From positions 1 through 64,000 of the forward strand of contig LJZR01000017.1 in NCBI GenBank assembly GCA_001314865.1: DNA of 64,000 bases. The letters run 5' to 3'. The notes under the pieces are model-generated. The model ran no database searches. It was not told the origin of the DNA and saw nothing but the letters and a program-made list of their open reading frames with translations. The stretch is from Phormidesmis priestleyi Ana. Its GTDB lineage: Bacteria; Cyanobacteriota; Cyanobacteriia; Phormidesmidales; Phormidesmidaceae. Below are positions 7,597-15,767 of the stretch, one piece after another; position 1 is the first letter of the stretch, and each line of letters opens with the position of its first letter. A program made the translations under genes and the position numbers.

Positions 7597-8685
7597 ATGC
7601 GCATTGACCTTTACAAAATTCCTCAGAGTCGTCCTGATGATGTCTCTGGATTAGATGCTTTAGTTCAATCAGGTGAGATTAATCCTGCCCATATTATTGC
7701 TATTCTCGGTAAAACAGAAGGCAACGGCTGCGTTAATGATTTCACCCGAGGCTTTGCGATTCAAGCCCTAAAAGCCTATCTAGGCGGCAAAATTGGAGAT
7801 GCCGCCCGACAGGTTGTCTATATTATGTCAGGTGGTACAGAAGGTGTTTTGAGCCCGCATCTCAATGTCTTTACCCGTCAAGCGAGCACGCCTGACGCGC
7901 CGCGCCGCTGGGGATTAGTAATGGGAATTAGCCGTACCCGAGAGTTCTTGCCTGAAGAAATTGGCTCTTTAGCCATGGTCGAAACCGTTGCTCAATCGGT
8001 TAAAACGGCTCTTGACGATGCTGGATTGACCCCAGAGAATGTTCATTTTGTCCAAATAAAGTGTCCCCTAGTGCAGTCTAGCCAGATGCAGTCTAGCCAG
8101 ATGCAGTCTAGCCAGATGCCGCCTAGCCAAGGTAAACAAGTGGGCATTCAGCGTAGCAGCTATCAGTCTATGGCCTATTCACGCGCGGCTTCTGCGCTCG
8201 GTGTTGCCCTTGCGCTCGGTGAGATTCAGCCCACAGAAATTGCGGCGGAGGCTATCTGCCACGATTTTAGTCTCTATGCCACAACTGCCTCTGCTTCGGC
8301 AGGTGTGGAGCTTCAAAACTGCGAGATTTTTGTGTTGGGCAATGCGGCCCATGCCACAGGAGATTTGGTGGTGGGTCACGCAGTGATGCAACATGCGCTG
8401 GATGTTGAGGCCGTGAATCGTGCGATCGCAAATACGGGCCAGCCAGCCAGTCAGGTGGTCAACGTTTTTGCTAAAGCAGAAGCTGACCCTAGCGGTTATA
8501 TTTTAGAGCGGCGTCATACGATGTTAGATGACTCAGATATTAGCCATACTCGAATGTCACGAGCGGTCGTGGGTGCCGTGGTTGCCGCAGTCGTCCAAGA
8601 TCCGGCAGTTTACGTCTCGGGTGGCAGTGAACATCAAGGCCCACCGGGCGGCGGGCCAATTGCGGTTATCTCTCGTATTGTCTGA
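7597..8685 (+). CDS. Ring-opening amidohydrolase with complete Ser-Lys set (cyanuric acid amidohydrolase/barbiturase family)
   Basis: A 362-aa AtzD/barbiturase-family enzyme. All three Lys/Ser dyads are visible: Lys39 (GKTEGNG) with Ser78 (MSGGTEG), Lys155 (IKCP) with Ser234 (SASAGVE), and Lys293 (FAKAEAD) with Ser341 (VSGGSEHQG). The family attacks a ring carbonyl of cyanuric acid or barbiturate; sequence alone does not say which. An inserted QSSQMQSSQMQSSQM at about residues 160-175 comes from a 15-bp tandem repeat on the domain surface. It closes the plus-strand transporter operon. Its paralogue at 757-1902 has lost half of these residues. Confidence 0.9.
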   Translation: MRIDLYKIPQSRPDDVSGLDALVQSGEINPAHIIAILGKTEGNGCVNDFTRGFAIQALKAYLGGKIGDAARQVVYIMSGGTEGVLSPHLNVFTRQASTPDAPRRWGLVMGISRTREFLPEEIGSLAMVETVAQSVKTALDDAGLTPENVHFVQIKCPLVQSSQMQSSQMQSSQMPPSQGKQVGIQRSSYQSMAYSRAASALGVALALGEIQPTEIAAEAICHDFSLYATTASASAGVELQNCEIFVLGNAAHATGDLVVGHAVMQHALDVEAVNRAIANTGQPASQVVNVFAKAEADPSGYILERRHTMLDDSDISHTRMSRAVVGAVVAAVVQDPAVYVSGGSEHQGPPGGGPIAVISRIV

Positions 8686-8766
8686 TACCTGATTTACCTG
8701 ATTGCTCACCGAATACCGTTCTGATGCCTGATTGACTGAGCAAGCCACTGTGATTGGCGATTGCCG

Positions 8767-9192
8767 TTAATCGTTACGGTCTCGAAGAAACTCAATCATG
8801 TTTTGATCTTCGCCTCGGATGTGGTGCGCCAGCCATTCGGTGAGAAATTCCGTCAGGCGATCGCTCAGAACCACCTCTTGCTGATCGAATTGAGCCAGCA
8901 GACGAGAGACCTTTGCCAGCAGGTTATCGTGAACTTGCTTGTGGCGACCATAGCCGGGATAGTTGTGCATTAGCATGAGCGCTTCTTCATGCTGAAAATG
9001 CTCAGCAGTGTGGTCAGCCATGGTCTGAATCATCGCTTGTAGCCTGACCGGACTGGCAGCGGTTTGAATGGCCGCGTGAAGATCATTAACCATGTTAAAG
9101 AGGATCTGGTGCTCTTGATCAATCCGGGCATCGCCGATGAGGTATTCGTCTTGCCAATGGGCGATGGTCAGGGGGCTAGATGCGGTCATCAT
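8767..9192 (-). CDS. Bacteriohemerythrin
   Basis: A four-helix di-iron O2-binding protein of about 141 aa. The hemerythrin ligands are in order: His in HWQDEY and DQEHQILF, HTAEHFQHEEALM, HKQVHDNLL and HHIRGEDQNM. ATG codons at 9192 and 9189 are more likely starts than the in-frame TTG at 9207; no strong ribosome site is seen. Bacterial hemerythrins carry or sense O2, or protect iron enzymes. It stands alone, convergent with the amidohydrolase gene. Confidence 0.9.
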   Translation of the reverse strand: MMTASSPLTIAHWQDEYLIGDARIDQEHQILFNMVNDLHAAIQTAASPVRLQAMIQTMADHTAEHFQHEEALMLMHNYPGYGRHKQVHDNLLAKVSRLLAQFDQQEVVLSDRLTEFLTEWLAHHIRGEDQNMIEFLRDRND

Positions 9193-9388
9193 GATTAATT
9201 CAGTCAATTTAATTCAGTCAATGGTTTCTATCGTCGGGTGTCGATATTAGCAGAGCCTGGTAAAGATCGTGAACGCTGATACAAGACAGTCAACCCTGCT
9301 ATTTGATACTATCCCAGGATTAGAATTAACCCAATAGAACCAGTAGACCCAGGCTTATTACGTTACCGTTATCCCCCAGGAATAACCC

Positions 9389-9892
9389 ATGCTTGATATT
9401 AAAACCCCTCAACAAGCCCAAAGACTCGCCCACAAATCAACCTGGGCGACAGGCATTCTTACCTTATTCCTAACACCAGCCGGATACCTCTATACCGGGA
9501 GAAAGAAGTTAGCGCTGATCATCTCGGTATTCTGGCTACCGCTGATTCTGAGCAACACAGACAGCGATGATCTGAGTGCCCTGTTAGGATTTTTAATCAT
9601 TGGTGCCGCCATCGAAAATGTCATGGCTATCCACAAGGCCAGAAGGCTCATGAATAAGCGTGGCATCCCTACTAAACCCGACATTGAATACGAAGAAAAA
9701 CCGAGTAATCTGACAGTGACCTTGCTCAAACTGGCCCAGCAGAAAGGCGAGATGACCATGGCCGACTGCGTGATCCAAACCGGTAAAAGTCCTGAAGAAC
9801 TTCGCGCTACCCTACTAGAACTAGAGCGTCAAGATCTACTGAGATCGGGCAATCGCGAGAGTGACGGAGCCTGGGTTTACAGAATTGTCTAG
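9389..9892 (+). CDS. Small membrane protein with C-terminal winged-helix-like domain
   Basis: A 167-aa protein. Residues about 18-85 form two or three hydrophobic segments (TPAGYLYTGRKKLALIISVF; ALLGFLIIGAAIENVMAI). After a charged linker comes a helical domain, TMADCVIQTGKSPEELRATL, that looks like a winged helix. The first part resembles cyanobacterial proteins with a membrane hairpin and a YTGR motif near TM2 domains. No function is assigned. It is a single gene with a good ATG after AGGAAT. Confidence 0.6.
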   Translation: MLDIKTPQQAQRLAHKSTWATGILTLFLTPAGYLYTGRKKLALIISVFWLPLILSNTDSDDLSALLGFLIIGAAIENVMAIHKARRLMNKRGIPTKPDIEYEEKPSNLTVTLLKLAQQKGEMTMADCVIQTGKSPEELRATLLELERQDLLRSGNRESDGAWVYRIV

Positions 9893-10200
9893 GCTGGCGA
9901 CCCTTTCGGCATTCGCCTTATGGCCTTGGTCACTTGATAGCCTTAGTCACTTGGCTGGAATACAACAGCACAGCTAAAACTTTTACAAAACAACAGGCCG
10001 AGGACCTGTAGCCTACATTGGCAAAGCCTCGCCTTTGGCAATCTGCATCCACATACCGCTATATTTATCACTTATCTAGCAGCTTTTTCTAAAACCAATG
10101 GCTGAGCCGTTTCACCATTCACTGTTGTTGCTAACGCACTAACTCCGCATCCACATGGAGCAGTACCAGCCCTGCATAGTTGAGATAAATGCCGGCTCAT

Positions 10201-10450
10201 GACTCTATCAGACGCGCCCTAGACTTTATCGGACGCGCCCTAGACTCTATCGGACGCGCCTGAGACTCCATCGGACGCGCCCTAGACTCTATCAGACGCG
10301 CCCTAGACTCCATCGGACGCGCCCTAGACTCTATCAGACGCGCCCTAGACTCTATCAGACGCGCCCTAGACTCTATCAGACGCGCCTGAGACTCCATCGG
10401 ACGCGCCCTAGACTCTATCAGACGCGCCCTAAACTCTATCGGGCATGTCC
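10201..10450. repeat. 21-bp tandem repeat array (11 units plus a decayed one)
   Basis: Eleven exact-length 21-bp units run from 10201 to 10431, with a worn twelfth to 10450. Each begins GACTCTATC or GACTCCATC and ends CGCGCCCTA or CGCGCCTGA. Units vary at a few fixed positions (CAG/CGG, TCT/TCC, CTA/TGA). Because 21 is a multiple of three, one minus-strand frame reads as heptads of the type ESRARLI, but there is no start signal and I do not call a gene. Confidence 0.95.
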
Positions 10451-10550
10451 AGAAGTTGCTGGTAGACGGTAAGGCTGCGCCCTTTTGCGATGACTTTTGA
10501 TGGGCATCAGAAATTTTTGCGATCGCTCAAGTAGTTCCTGTTTTTGATTG

Positions 10551-10590
10551 AGCAGTGAAGAGCAGTGAAGAGCAGTGAAGAGCAGTGGAT
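10551..10590. repeat. 10-bp tandem repeat, four copies
   Basis: Four copies of AGCAGTGAAG, the last with one or two changes. It is intergenic, with no visible function. Confidence 0.85.
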
Positions 10591-10906
10591 TATTTTTGAC
10601 GAAGGATAGAAAACTTCATTTATCACCTCAAAGCTGTCAACCCTGACTAGCCTAGACAATTTCCTGAGACCGCAGACACGAATGCTAGAATTCGTATGTC
10701 TGAGCGTTGGCGGAGCCGCTCCTTCAAAGAATCGCAGGCAGAGGGTTGTAAAGAAGGAGTGGAGGAGTAGGGTTATTCCAGGTTACTGATGCTCAAGAAA
10801 AAGGGGAGAGGCTCTTCCTGCATAGCGATTTGATGATTTTTGGCTACTGATTTTTGGCTACCTCGATCTGACAATTTTAATAGAATAGCGGTAGTGTTTT
10901 TGGACT

Positions 10907-11869
10907 ATGCGAAGTTTCATCTCTCAAGATCGGGAAACGCCCTTTAATCCAGTTATTCTGTTAACCCTGTGCGTAGCACTGATCTCAGTTTCCTTTGCGC
11001 CCATTTTTATCCGCTTGAGTGAAACCGAACTAGGGGCGAATGCGACGGTCTTCAATCGCTTAGCTATTTTTCTGTTCAGCGCTGGCTCCGTTCGCCTCAC
11101 CCAGCAATGGTTATTTCCAGTAGCCGAGGTCGAGCAGGCAGAACCCCTCACCAGCCACAACTGGTTTTGTCTGGTGGGCGTGGGCATCAGTTCGGCAATT
11201 TCATTAGTGCTTTGGGCAATGTCGTTAGAATATACGACAGTGGCTAAGTGTATGCTGCTGAATAACTTGACACCTCTTTTTACTAGCTTGGCGGGATGGC
11301 TGCTACTTGGAAAGCGCTTCGATATCCGATTTTTGACCGGGATGGGGATCGCCTTGACCGGCGCAATAGCCCTAAGCCTAGAAGATATTCACGCTGCTGA
11401 GAGCCTCCTGCTAGGCGATATCTATGCTTTGCTGTCCGCCGCCTTTTTAGGCATTTATTTTTTATTAGTAGAGCAGCTTCGCAGTCGATTCTCAGCAACT
11501 ACTATTTTGCTGTGGCGCTGTGCGATCGGCACTGCCGCCCTTTTGCCAATTGTGCTGTTGACAGAAGGATCGGTTTTTCCAGGAACAAAAGTCGCCATTC
11601 TTGCGGTTTTGGGCCTCGGCTTAATTAGCGAGGGACTGGGCCAAAGACTACTCGCAGACTGTCTCAATAAACTATCGGCTAGCTTTGTTGCCCTATTTTT
11701 ATTACTAGAACCCATCATCAGCGCCCTGCTGGCTTGGCTGATTTTTGCCGAGCGCCTGAGCCCAGGCACATGGGTTGGCTTTGCCATAGTACTGACGGGT
11801 ATTTATCTGGCGCAGTCTAGCCCATCCTCAGTGCAAACCCTACCCTGCGAGCAGGTGCAGATACCGTAG
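10907..11869 (+). CDS. EamA/DMT family transporter
   Basis: A 320-aa integral membrane protein with about ten hydrophobic segments in two homologous halves, each an EamA domain. The family pattern is visible in FAPIFIRLSETELGANATVF at the start, LLNNLTPLFTSLAGWLLLGKR closing half one, and LFLLLEPIISALLAWLIFAERLSPGTWVGFAIVLTGIYLA closing half two (read in parts). Such proteins export or exchange small metabolites; the substrate is unknown. It is a single gene upstream of ttcA in the same direction, 149 bp apart. Confidence 0.9.
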   Translation: MRSFISQDRETPFNPVILLTLCVALISVSFAPIFIRLSETELGANATVFNRLAIFLFSAGSVRLTQQWLFPVAEVEQAEPLTSHNWFCLVGVGISSAISLVLWAMSLEYTTVAKCMLLNNLTPLFTSLAGWLLLGKRFDIRFLTGMGIALTGAIALSLEDIHAAESLLLGDIYALLSAAFLGIYFLLVEQLRSRFSATTILLWRCAIGTAALLPIVLLTEGSVFPGTKVAILAVLGLGLISEGLGQRLLADCLNKLSASFVALFLLLEPIISALLAWLIFAERLSPGTWVGFAIVLTGIYLAQSSPSSVQTLPCEQVQIP

Positions 11870-12018
11870 TAGGTAAGCGAAACGGGAAAAGGGGAACTTT
11901 TGAGCCTGATTTAAGAAAAACTGACGCCACTTGCTCCGACTCTTGATCGTCAGAGCGGTTTAGAGTCCTAAAATAGATCGCTAGCGATAAAGGATCTAAC
12001 CGACAGGAGAACAGGCCC

Positions 12019-12861
12019 ATGGCCGGAGTTAAGCAACCCACCTCCAACAACTTCAAAAAGTTGCAGAGTTTGCTGCGGGGGCGGGTAGGTAAAGCGATCG
12101 CCGACTATCACATGATCGAAGCGGGCGATCGGGTGATGGTTTGTCTCTCAGGCGGCAAAGATTCCTACGCCATGTTAGATCTTTTGCAACATTTGCAGCG
12201 GAGTGCTCCCAACCACTTTGACATTTTGGCTGTAAACCTAGATCAAAAGCAGCCGGGGTTTCCTGCGCACATCTTGCCAGAGTACTTTGAGGCGATTGGC
12301 GTAGCCTACCGGATTATTGAGCAAGACACCTACAGCACGGTCAAACGCTTGGTGCCTGAAGGCAAAACCATGTGTGGTCTATGTTCTCGCCTACGGCGAG
12401 GAGCCCTCTACCGCGTTGCAGCAGAAGAAGGCGCTACTAAAATTGCGCTGGGCCACCACCGAGACGACATGGTAGAAACGCTCTTTTTAAACTTATTTCA
12501 CGGGGGTAGGCTCAAGGCTATGCCGCCCAAATTGCTGACCGATGATCGCCGTCACATTGTGATCCGACCATTAGCCTATTGCGCCGAAAAAGATATTGCC
12601 CGCTATGCCCGCTACCGGGAGTTTCCGCTCATTCCCTGCACACTCTGTGGTTCTCAAGCTAATTTGCAGCGGGCTCAGCTCAAGCAAATGCTGCACGACT
12701 GGGAAAAGCAGTGGCCTGGTCGCACCGAAACGCTGTTCCGCAGCTTGCAAAATGTCACCCCCTCTCACCTTGCAGATCCGACTCTGTTCGACTTTGGGGG
12801 GCTAGAATCAGCCCGTATTATCCCGACGGCGGAGGAAGATTTGGTGCCTCACCACTTTTAG
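12019..12861 (+). CDS. ttcA: tRNA 2-thiocytidine(32) synthetase TtcA
   Basis: A 280-aa PP-loop ATPase that thiolates cytidine 32 of certain tRNAs. The PP-loop is [13 protein letters not shown] near residue 45. The Cys pair CGLC (in [15 protein letters not shown]) and the later CTLCGSQ are the TtcA cluster-binding pattern. [19 protein letters not shown] is the typical second nucleotide-binding segment. AGGAG precedes the ATG at a good distance. It appears monocistronic. Confidence 0.93.
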   Translation: MAGVKQPTSNNFKKLQSLLRGRVGKAIADYHMIEAGDRVMVCLSGGKDSYAMLDLLQHLQRSAPNHFDILAVNLDQKQPGFPAHILPEYFEAIGVAYRIIEQDTYSTVKRLVPEGKTMCGLCSRLRRGALYRVAAEEGATKIALGHHRDDMVETLFLNLFHGGRLKAMPPKLLTDDRRHIVIRPLAYCAEKDIARYARYREFPLIPCTLCGSQANLQRAQLKQMLHDWEKQWPGRTETLFRSLQNVTPSHLADPTLFDFGGLESARIIPTAEEDLVPHHF

Positions 12862-13152
12862 CATCTGCCCGCTTTGCGCTAATCCTGTAAGGCTACGTTG
12901 TAGCGGTCAATCCCAAGATCGGCAAGCTGAAAGTAAACCGTGATTTTTTAGCCGAGCGCTCAGTGCAACTGGGCTTGTCACCGCAAATCCCTCCCAAAAA
13001 ACTGACCAACTCGCTTAAGCCACACGCAACAGCAAAACAGGGCAACTTGGGGCCATACAGCCGATTCGTAAGCTGTGTTACTTATTAGTGACAAATGCCT
13101 GTGATAGGTTTTGTTTTTAAACTATTGCGATGTGGAATTTAAGGTAACGATT

Positions 13153-13983
13153 ATGGCGCGTACATTAGTGGGTCATCTCAAAGCTCTGTGGCGCTACCCG
13201 GTTAAATCCATGCAGGGAGAAACTCTAGAGATTTCAGAAGTCGGTGAGCAGGGATTGGTAGGCGATCGCACTTACGCCCTTTGGGATGTCAAAACCAGCC
13301 GTGTAGCCAGTGCCAAAAACCCTCAAAAATGGGCTACCCTCCTCAACTGTCAAGCAACCTTTACAAAAACACCCACCCTCAGCGAGCCCATGCCCCCTGT
13401 GCAAATTACATTACCCATGGGCACAACGGTCACGAGCACTCAGCCCGACATTAACCCCTTGCTCTCCGATTGGATTGAGCGAGAGGTACAGTTTCTCTCT
13501 TCTGCGCCAGCAAAACCCAGTCTCGATCAATACTGGCCAGATGTAGAGGGTCGAGAATATCGAGATACGGTAGTTGAACTGTTGATGCCAGAAGGGACTT
13601 TTTTTGATTCTTGCCCCATTCATGCGGTCACGGTTGCGACCCTAGAACGGTTAAAGGCACTATATCCAACCGGAGAGTTTGACCCCTGCCGATTTCGTCC
13701 TAATCTGTTGATTGACACCCAAGCAGATCAACCTGACTTTGTTGAAAATGATTGGATTGGCAAAACTCTCTTAATTGGGGATTCTGTAATACTAAAGATT
13801 GACACCAAATGCCCTCGATGTGTAGTGACTACATTGGCCCAAAATGGCTTGCCGCAAGATCTAGATATTTTACGAACAACCGCAAAATACAACGAGGTAA
13901 TTGCAGGGATTCGGCTGTCGGTAATACAGGGCGGAACTATCCACCAGGGAGATGCAGTATGGCTAGAAACGACCAACGCATAG
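13153..13983 (+). CDS. MOSC domain protein
   Basis: About 276 aa. It begins with a MOSC N-terminal beta barrel (LWRYPVKSMQGE, VGDRTYALWD) and continues with the MOSC domain (FRPNLLID; CPRCVVTT with the conserved Cys). MOSC proteins relate to the sulfurase domain of Moco sulfurase and to mARC, so a molybdenum-cofactor or sulfur-handling role is likely. The ATG at 13153 has AAGG upstream and gives the usual family start; the frame is open further upstream without a good signal. It is convergent with the PTOX gene. Confidence 0.88.
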   Translation: MARTLVGHLKALWRYPVKSMQGETLEISEVGEQGLVGDRTYALWDVKTSRVASAKNPQKWATLLNCQATFTKTPTLSEPMPPVQITLPMGTTVTSTQPDINPLLSDWIEREVQFLSSAPAKPSLDQYWPDVEGREYRDTVVELLMPEGTFFDSCPIHAVTVATLERLKALYPTGEFDPCRFRPNLLIDTQADQPDFVENDWIGKTLLIGDSVILKIDTKCPRCVVTTLAQNGLPQDLDILRTTAKYNEVIAGIRLSVIQGGTIHQGDAVWLETTNA

Positions 13984-14117
13984 AACATTTACCTCGTCCG
14001 ATACCTCGTCCGATTAAATTGCAAACGATGGATCATTGAAGGCTTTTTTAAAAAGGCTAAGCATCGGTAATGGTGCAAGCTATAAGAGTACAAGCTATCA
14101 GCCCATGTGCAATGAAC

Positions 14118-14165
14118 CCTTTTAGCCTAACCTCAGCAGTAGTCACTTGAGGTTAGGCTAAAAGG
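14118..14165. terminator. Bidirectional terminator hairpin with perfect 18-bp stem
   Basis: Left arm CCTTTTAGCCTAACCTCA pairs perfectly with the right arm at 14148-14165 around a 12-nt loop. It lies between the convergent MOSC and PTOX genes. Runs of A and T at the arm ends make it usable in both directions. A 15-bp degenerate repeat (GGAATTGCCCAA type) follows to about 14220. Confidence 0.8.
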
Positions 14166-14215
14166 AATTGCTCCAGGAATTTTCCAAGGAATTGCCCAAG
14201 GAATTACCCAAAGAA

Positions 14216-14893
14216 TTAATTGGGCATTACCTGCGGAACTGCCTGAGATGGCTTGGCATCAGCGCTAAGCGGTAAGTCTTGGCCTTCGGCTTTTTGGCAA
14301 GCGACCATAGTTTTAACATGTTCCATTTCATCATCTCGAATAGCCACAAATACATCATAGAGATTGTCGATTTTAGGGCGACGATGGGCCGGAACATGGG
14401 CCGTTTGAAACGCATCGAACATATACAAATCACCATCGCGGTAGTAGTCGATGGCAATTTGGGGGGCAGGTTCCCCTTCAAGATAAGTCTTTTCTTCTTT
14501 TAAAAATTTGTTGTAGCTAGCAAAGGCGTGCTGTTCTACTTGCTCCATAAAATTGTAAGCGGCCTTGGGGGAAACTAAATACAGTCCAATGACAATCCAG
14601 TAGTAAAGCAGCGCTGTGTGACGGGCCAAAAAACGGTCAATCCAATAGTCACCGCCGCCTAGCGCTTCCATAATCAATAGGTGATGCAGCTCATTCCAAG
14701 ATTCTGCAAAGTGAACTTTTAGCCAATCTATCCTGCGCCACCAGCCCAGGGTTTCATAAAGATGCAATACAGAGAGATAGGAAAAGTAGGGAACCCGAGC
14801 GACGGTCTCTAAAACGTAAAAACGAGGATAGGGGCGCTTTTTGTACACCACGTTAATCACAAAAACCAGAATGCCTACTAAGACTTTAATCAT
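14216..14893 (-). CDS. Alternative oxidase/plastid terminal oxidase-like plastoquinol oxidase
   Basis: A 225-aa di-iron quinol oxidase of the AOX/PTOX family, which passes electrons from plastoquinol to O2 at the membrane surface. The iron-ligand motifs appear in order: LETVARVPYF, HFAESWNELHHLLIME, EQVEQHAFASY and RDDEMEHVKTM. The C-terminal tail after residue 205 is low in complexity. AAGAGAG precedes the ATG. It diverges from the HxlR regulator gene. A 35-bp site 105 bp upstream of its start is repeated before hemF in the same orientation relative to the gene, so joint control with the hemF-ho-acsF group is likely. Confidence 0.92.
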   Translation of the reverse strand: MIKVLVGILVFVINVVYKKRPYPRFYVLETVARVPYFSYLSVLHLYETLGWWRRIDWLKVHFAESWNELHHLLIMEALGGGDYWIDRFLARHTALLYYWIVIGLYLVSPKAAYNFMEQVEQHAFASYNKFLKEEKTYLEGEPAPQIAIDYYRDGDLYMFDAFQTAHVPAHRRPKIDNLYDVFVAIRDDEMEHVKTMVACQKAEGQDLPLSADAKPSQAVPQVMPN

Positions 14894-14997
14894 ATTGAAC
14901 TCTCTTAAGTTTGGAGATTTGGATTGTCTGCGCTTCTATCCTCGCAAGTTCTTTCAAAAACGCAAGATCGTTTCTACCCAGTGCTTATGCGCCAAAA

Positions 14998-15032
14998 AGT
15001 AAAAAATTAAACTTACCCTAAGTAAAAAAATG
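14998..15032 (-). promoter_or_regulatory. Candidate HxlR-regulator operator upstream of PTOX
   Basis: Read toward PTOX the site contains TTTTTTTACTT, then ACTTAGGGTAAGT (a palindrome with arms ACTTA and TAAGT), then TTAATTTTTTACTT. Nearly the same bases occur at 15645-15680, read toward hemF. Both lie about 90-105 bp before the start codon they face. Repeated TTTACTT elements and a palindrome suit a dimeric winged-helix regulator. Confidence 0.7.
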
Positions 15033-15158
15033 GCGCGTGAGCGGCTTTAGAAGCATCTTAAGGAAAGCTTAAATTCATGATTTTTGCGCAGACCAGGCAT
15101 CTCGTAGCCAGAGGTATCGTGCAAAATAGAATGTCTGTGCTCGTTCATTGATCTCAAT

Positions 15159-15521
15159 ATGGCTGATTCCCTGGACTGCTTAACCTTTCAGTGCCCTATT
15201 CAGCATGTGCTAGACATGCTAGGCAGCAAGTGGTCAATTGTGATTCTCAGGGAGCTATGGAGCGGCGATCGCCGTACCCACGAGTTGCTCAGTGCCCTTC
15301 CTGGCATCAGTAGCAAAACGCTAACCATTCGGTTACGGAATCTAGAAGAGCATGGCATTGTTGAGCGGCGAGTATACGCGGAGGTTCCCCCTCGGGTGGA
15401 ATATACCCTGACCGACAAAGGCAGGGAGTTGCAGCCTGTATTAAACGCTCTCCATCAGGTGGGTGAGCAATGGCTAGAGCAAGAAAGCTGTGTTTGCCCC
15501 GTTCAACAACTGCCCACCTAG
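15159..15521 (+). CDS. HxlR-type regulator with four cysteines (ChlR-like candidate)
   Basis: A 120-aa winged-helix regulator with HxlR signatures CPIQHVLDMLGSKWSIVILR and ISSKTLTIRLRNLEEHGIV followed by the wing YTLTDKG. It has exactly four cysteines: Cys7 and Cys12 near the N terminus and Cys111 and Cys113 in the C-terminal CVCP. This could hold an iron-sulfur cluster. Synechococcus ChlR is described as using an O2-sensitive 4Fe-4S cluster to switch on pigment genes, and this gene lies next to the same kinds of targets, so a similar role is inferred. Paired sites flank the gene at 14998-15032 and 15645-15680. Confidence 0.88.
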   Translation: MADSLDCLTFQCPIQHVLDMLGSKWSIVILRELWSGDRRTHELLSALPGISSKTLTIRLRNLEEHGIVERRVYAEVPPRVEYTLTDKGRELQPVLNALHQVGEQWLEQESCVCPVQQLPT

Positions 15522-15644
15522 TCATTTCATGGTGTCGTTTCATAGTCGTTTCATAGTCGTCCCATAGTCATTTCATAACGAAACTTTGCAGTTTTGAGCA
15601 TGAGCAAGAAATTGTTACATGAGCGTTCTACGCCTGAGACTGCG

Positions 15645-15680
15645 CATTTTTTTACTTTGGGTAAGGTTAATTTTTTACTT
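15645..15680 (+). promoter_or_regulatory. Candidate HxlR-regulator operator upstream of hemF
   Basis: It contains CATTTTTTTACTT, GGGTAAGG and TTAATTTTTTACTT in the same order and spacing as the site facing PTOX, with only a few changed bases. It ends 87 bp before the hemF start. An 11-bp tandem repeat (GTCGTTTCATA type, about 15521-15577) lies just before it. Confidence 0.7.
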
Positions 15681-15767
15681 CGCGTTCCTAAGGTTCTTTT
15701 TTTAAACCTTCTTGTGGGCATTCCAAAACATTTATAGGCTCGTTTTATGTTTTAGAGCGAGTGTTAT

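Larger units (their letters stand above)
9893..10906. other. Gene-free region of about 1 kb dominated by repeats
   Basis: No credible gene is seen. The region holds the 21-bp array at 10201-10450, a 10-bp tandem repeat at 10551-10590, and an imperfect inverted repeat near 10673-10701 with arms like AGACACGAAT and ATTCGTATGTCT. The promoter of the EamA gene must lie near the right end. Confidence 0.5.

Noticed and set aside
10197-10397. Minus-strand open frame of ESRARLI heptads
   Set aside because: It lies wholly inside a 21-bp DNA repeat, lacks a ribosome site, and any 21-bp array with one stop-free frame gives such a reading.
10201-10450. CRISPR array
   Set aside because: Units are contiguous with no unique spacers; the same holds for 50290-50690.
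12891-13088. Open frame of 65 codons between ttcA and the MOSC gene
   Set aside because: It lacks ATG, has no clear ribosome site and shows no family pattern; it could be a decayed gene but cannot be supported.
12862-13152. Cobalamin or other riboswitch before the MOSC gene
   Set aside because: I looked for conserved boxes and stems and found none that fit a known class.
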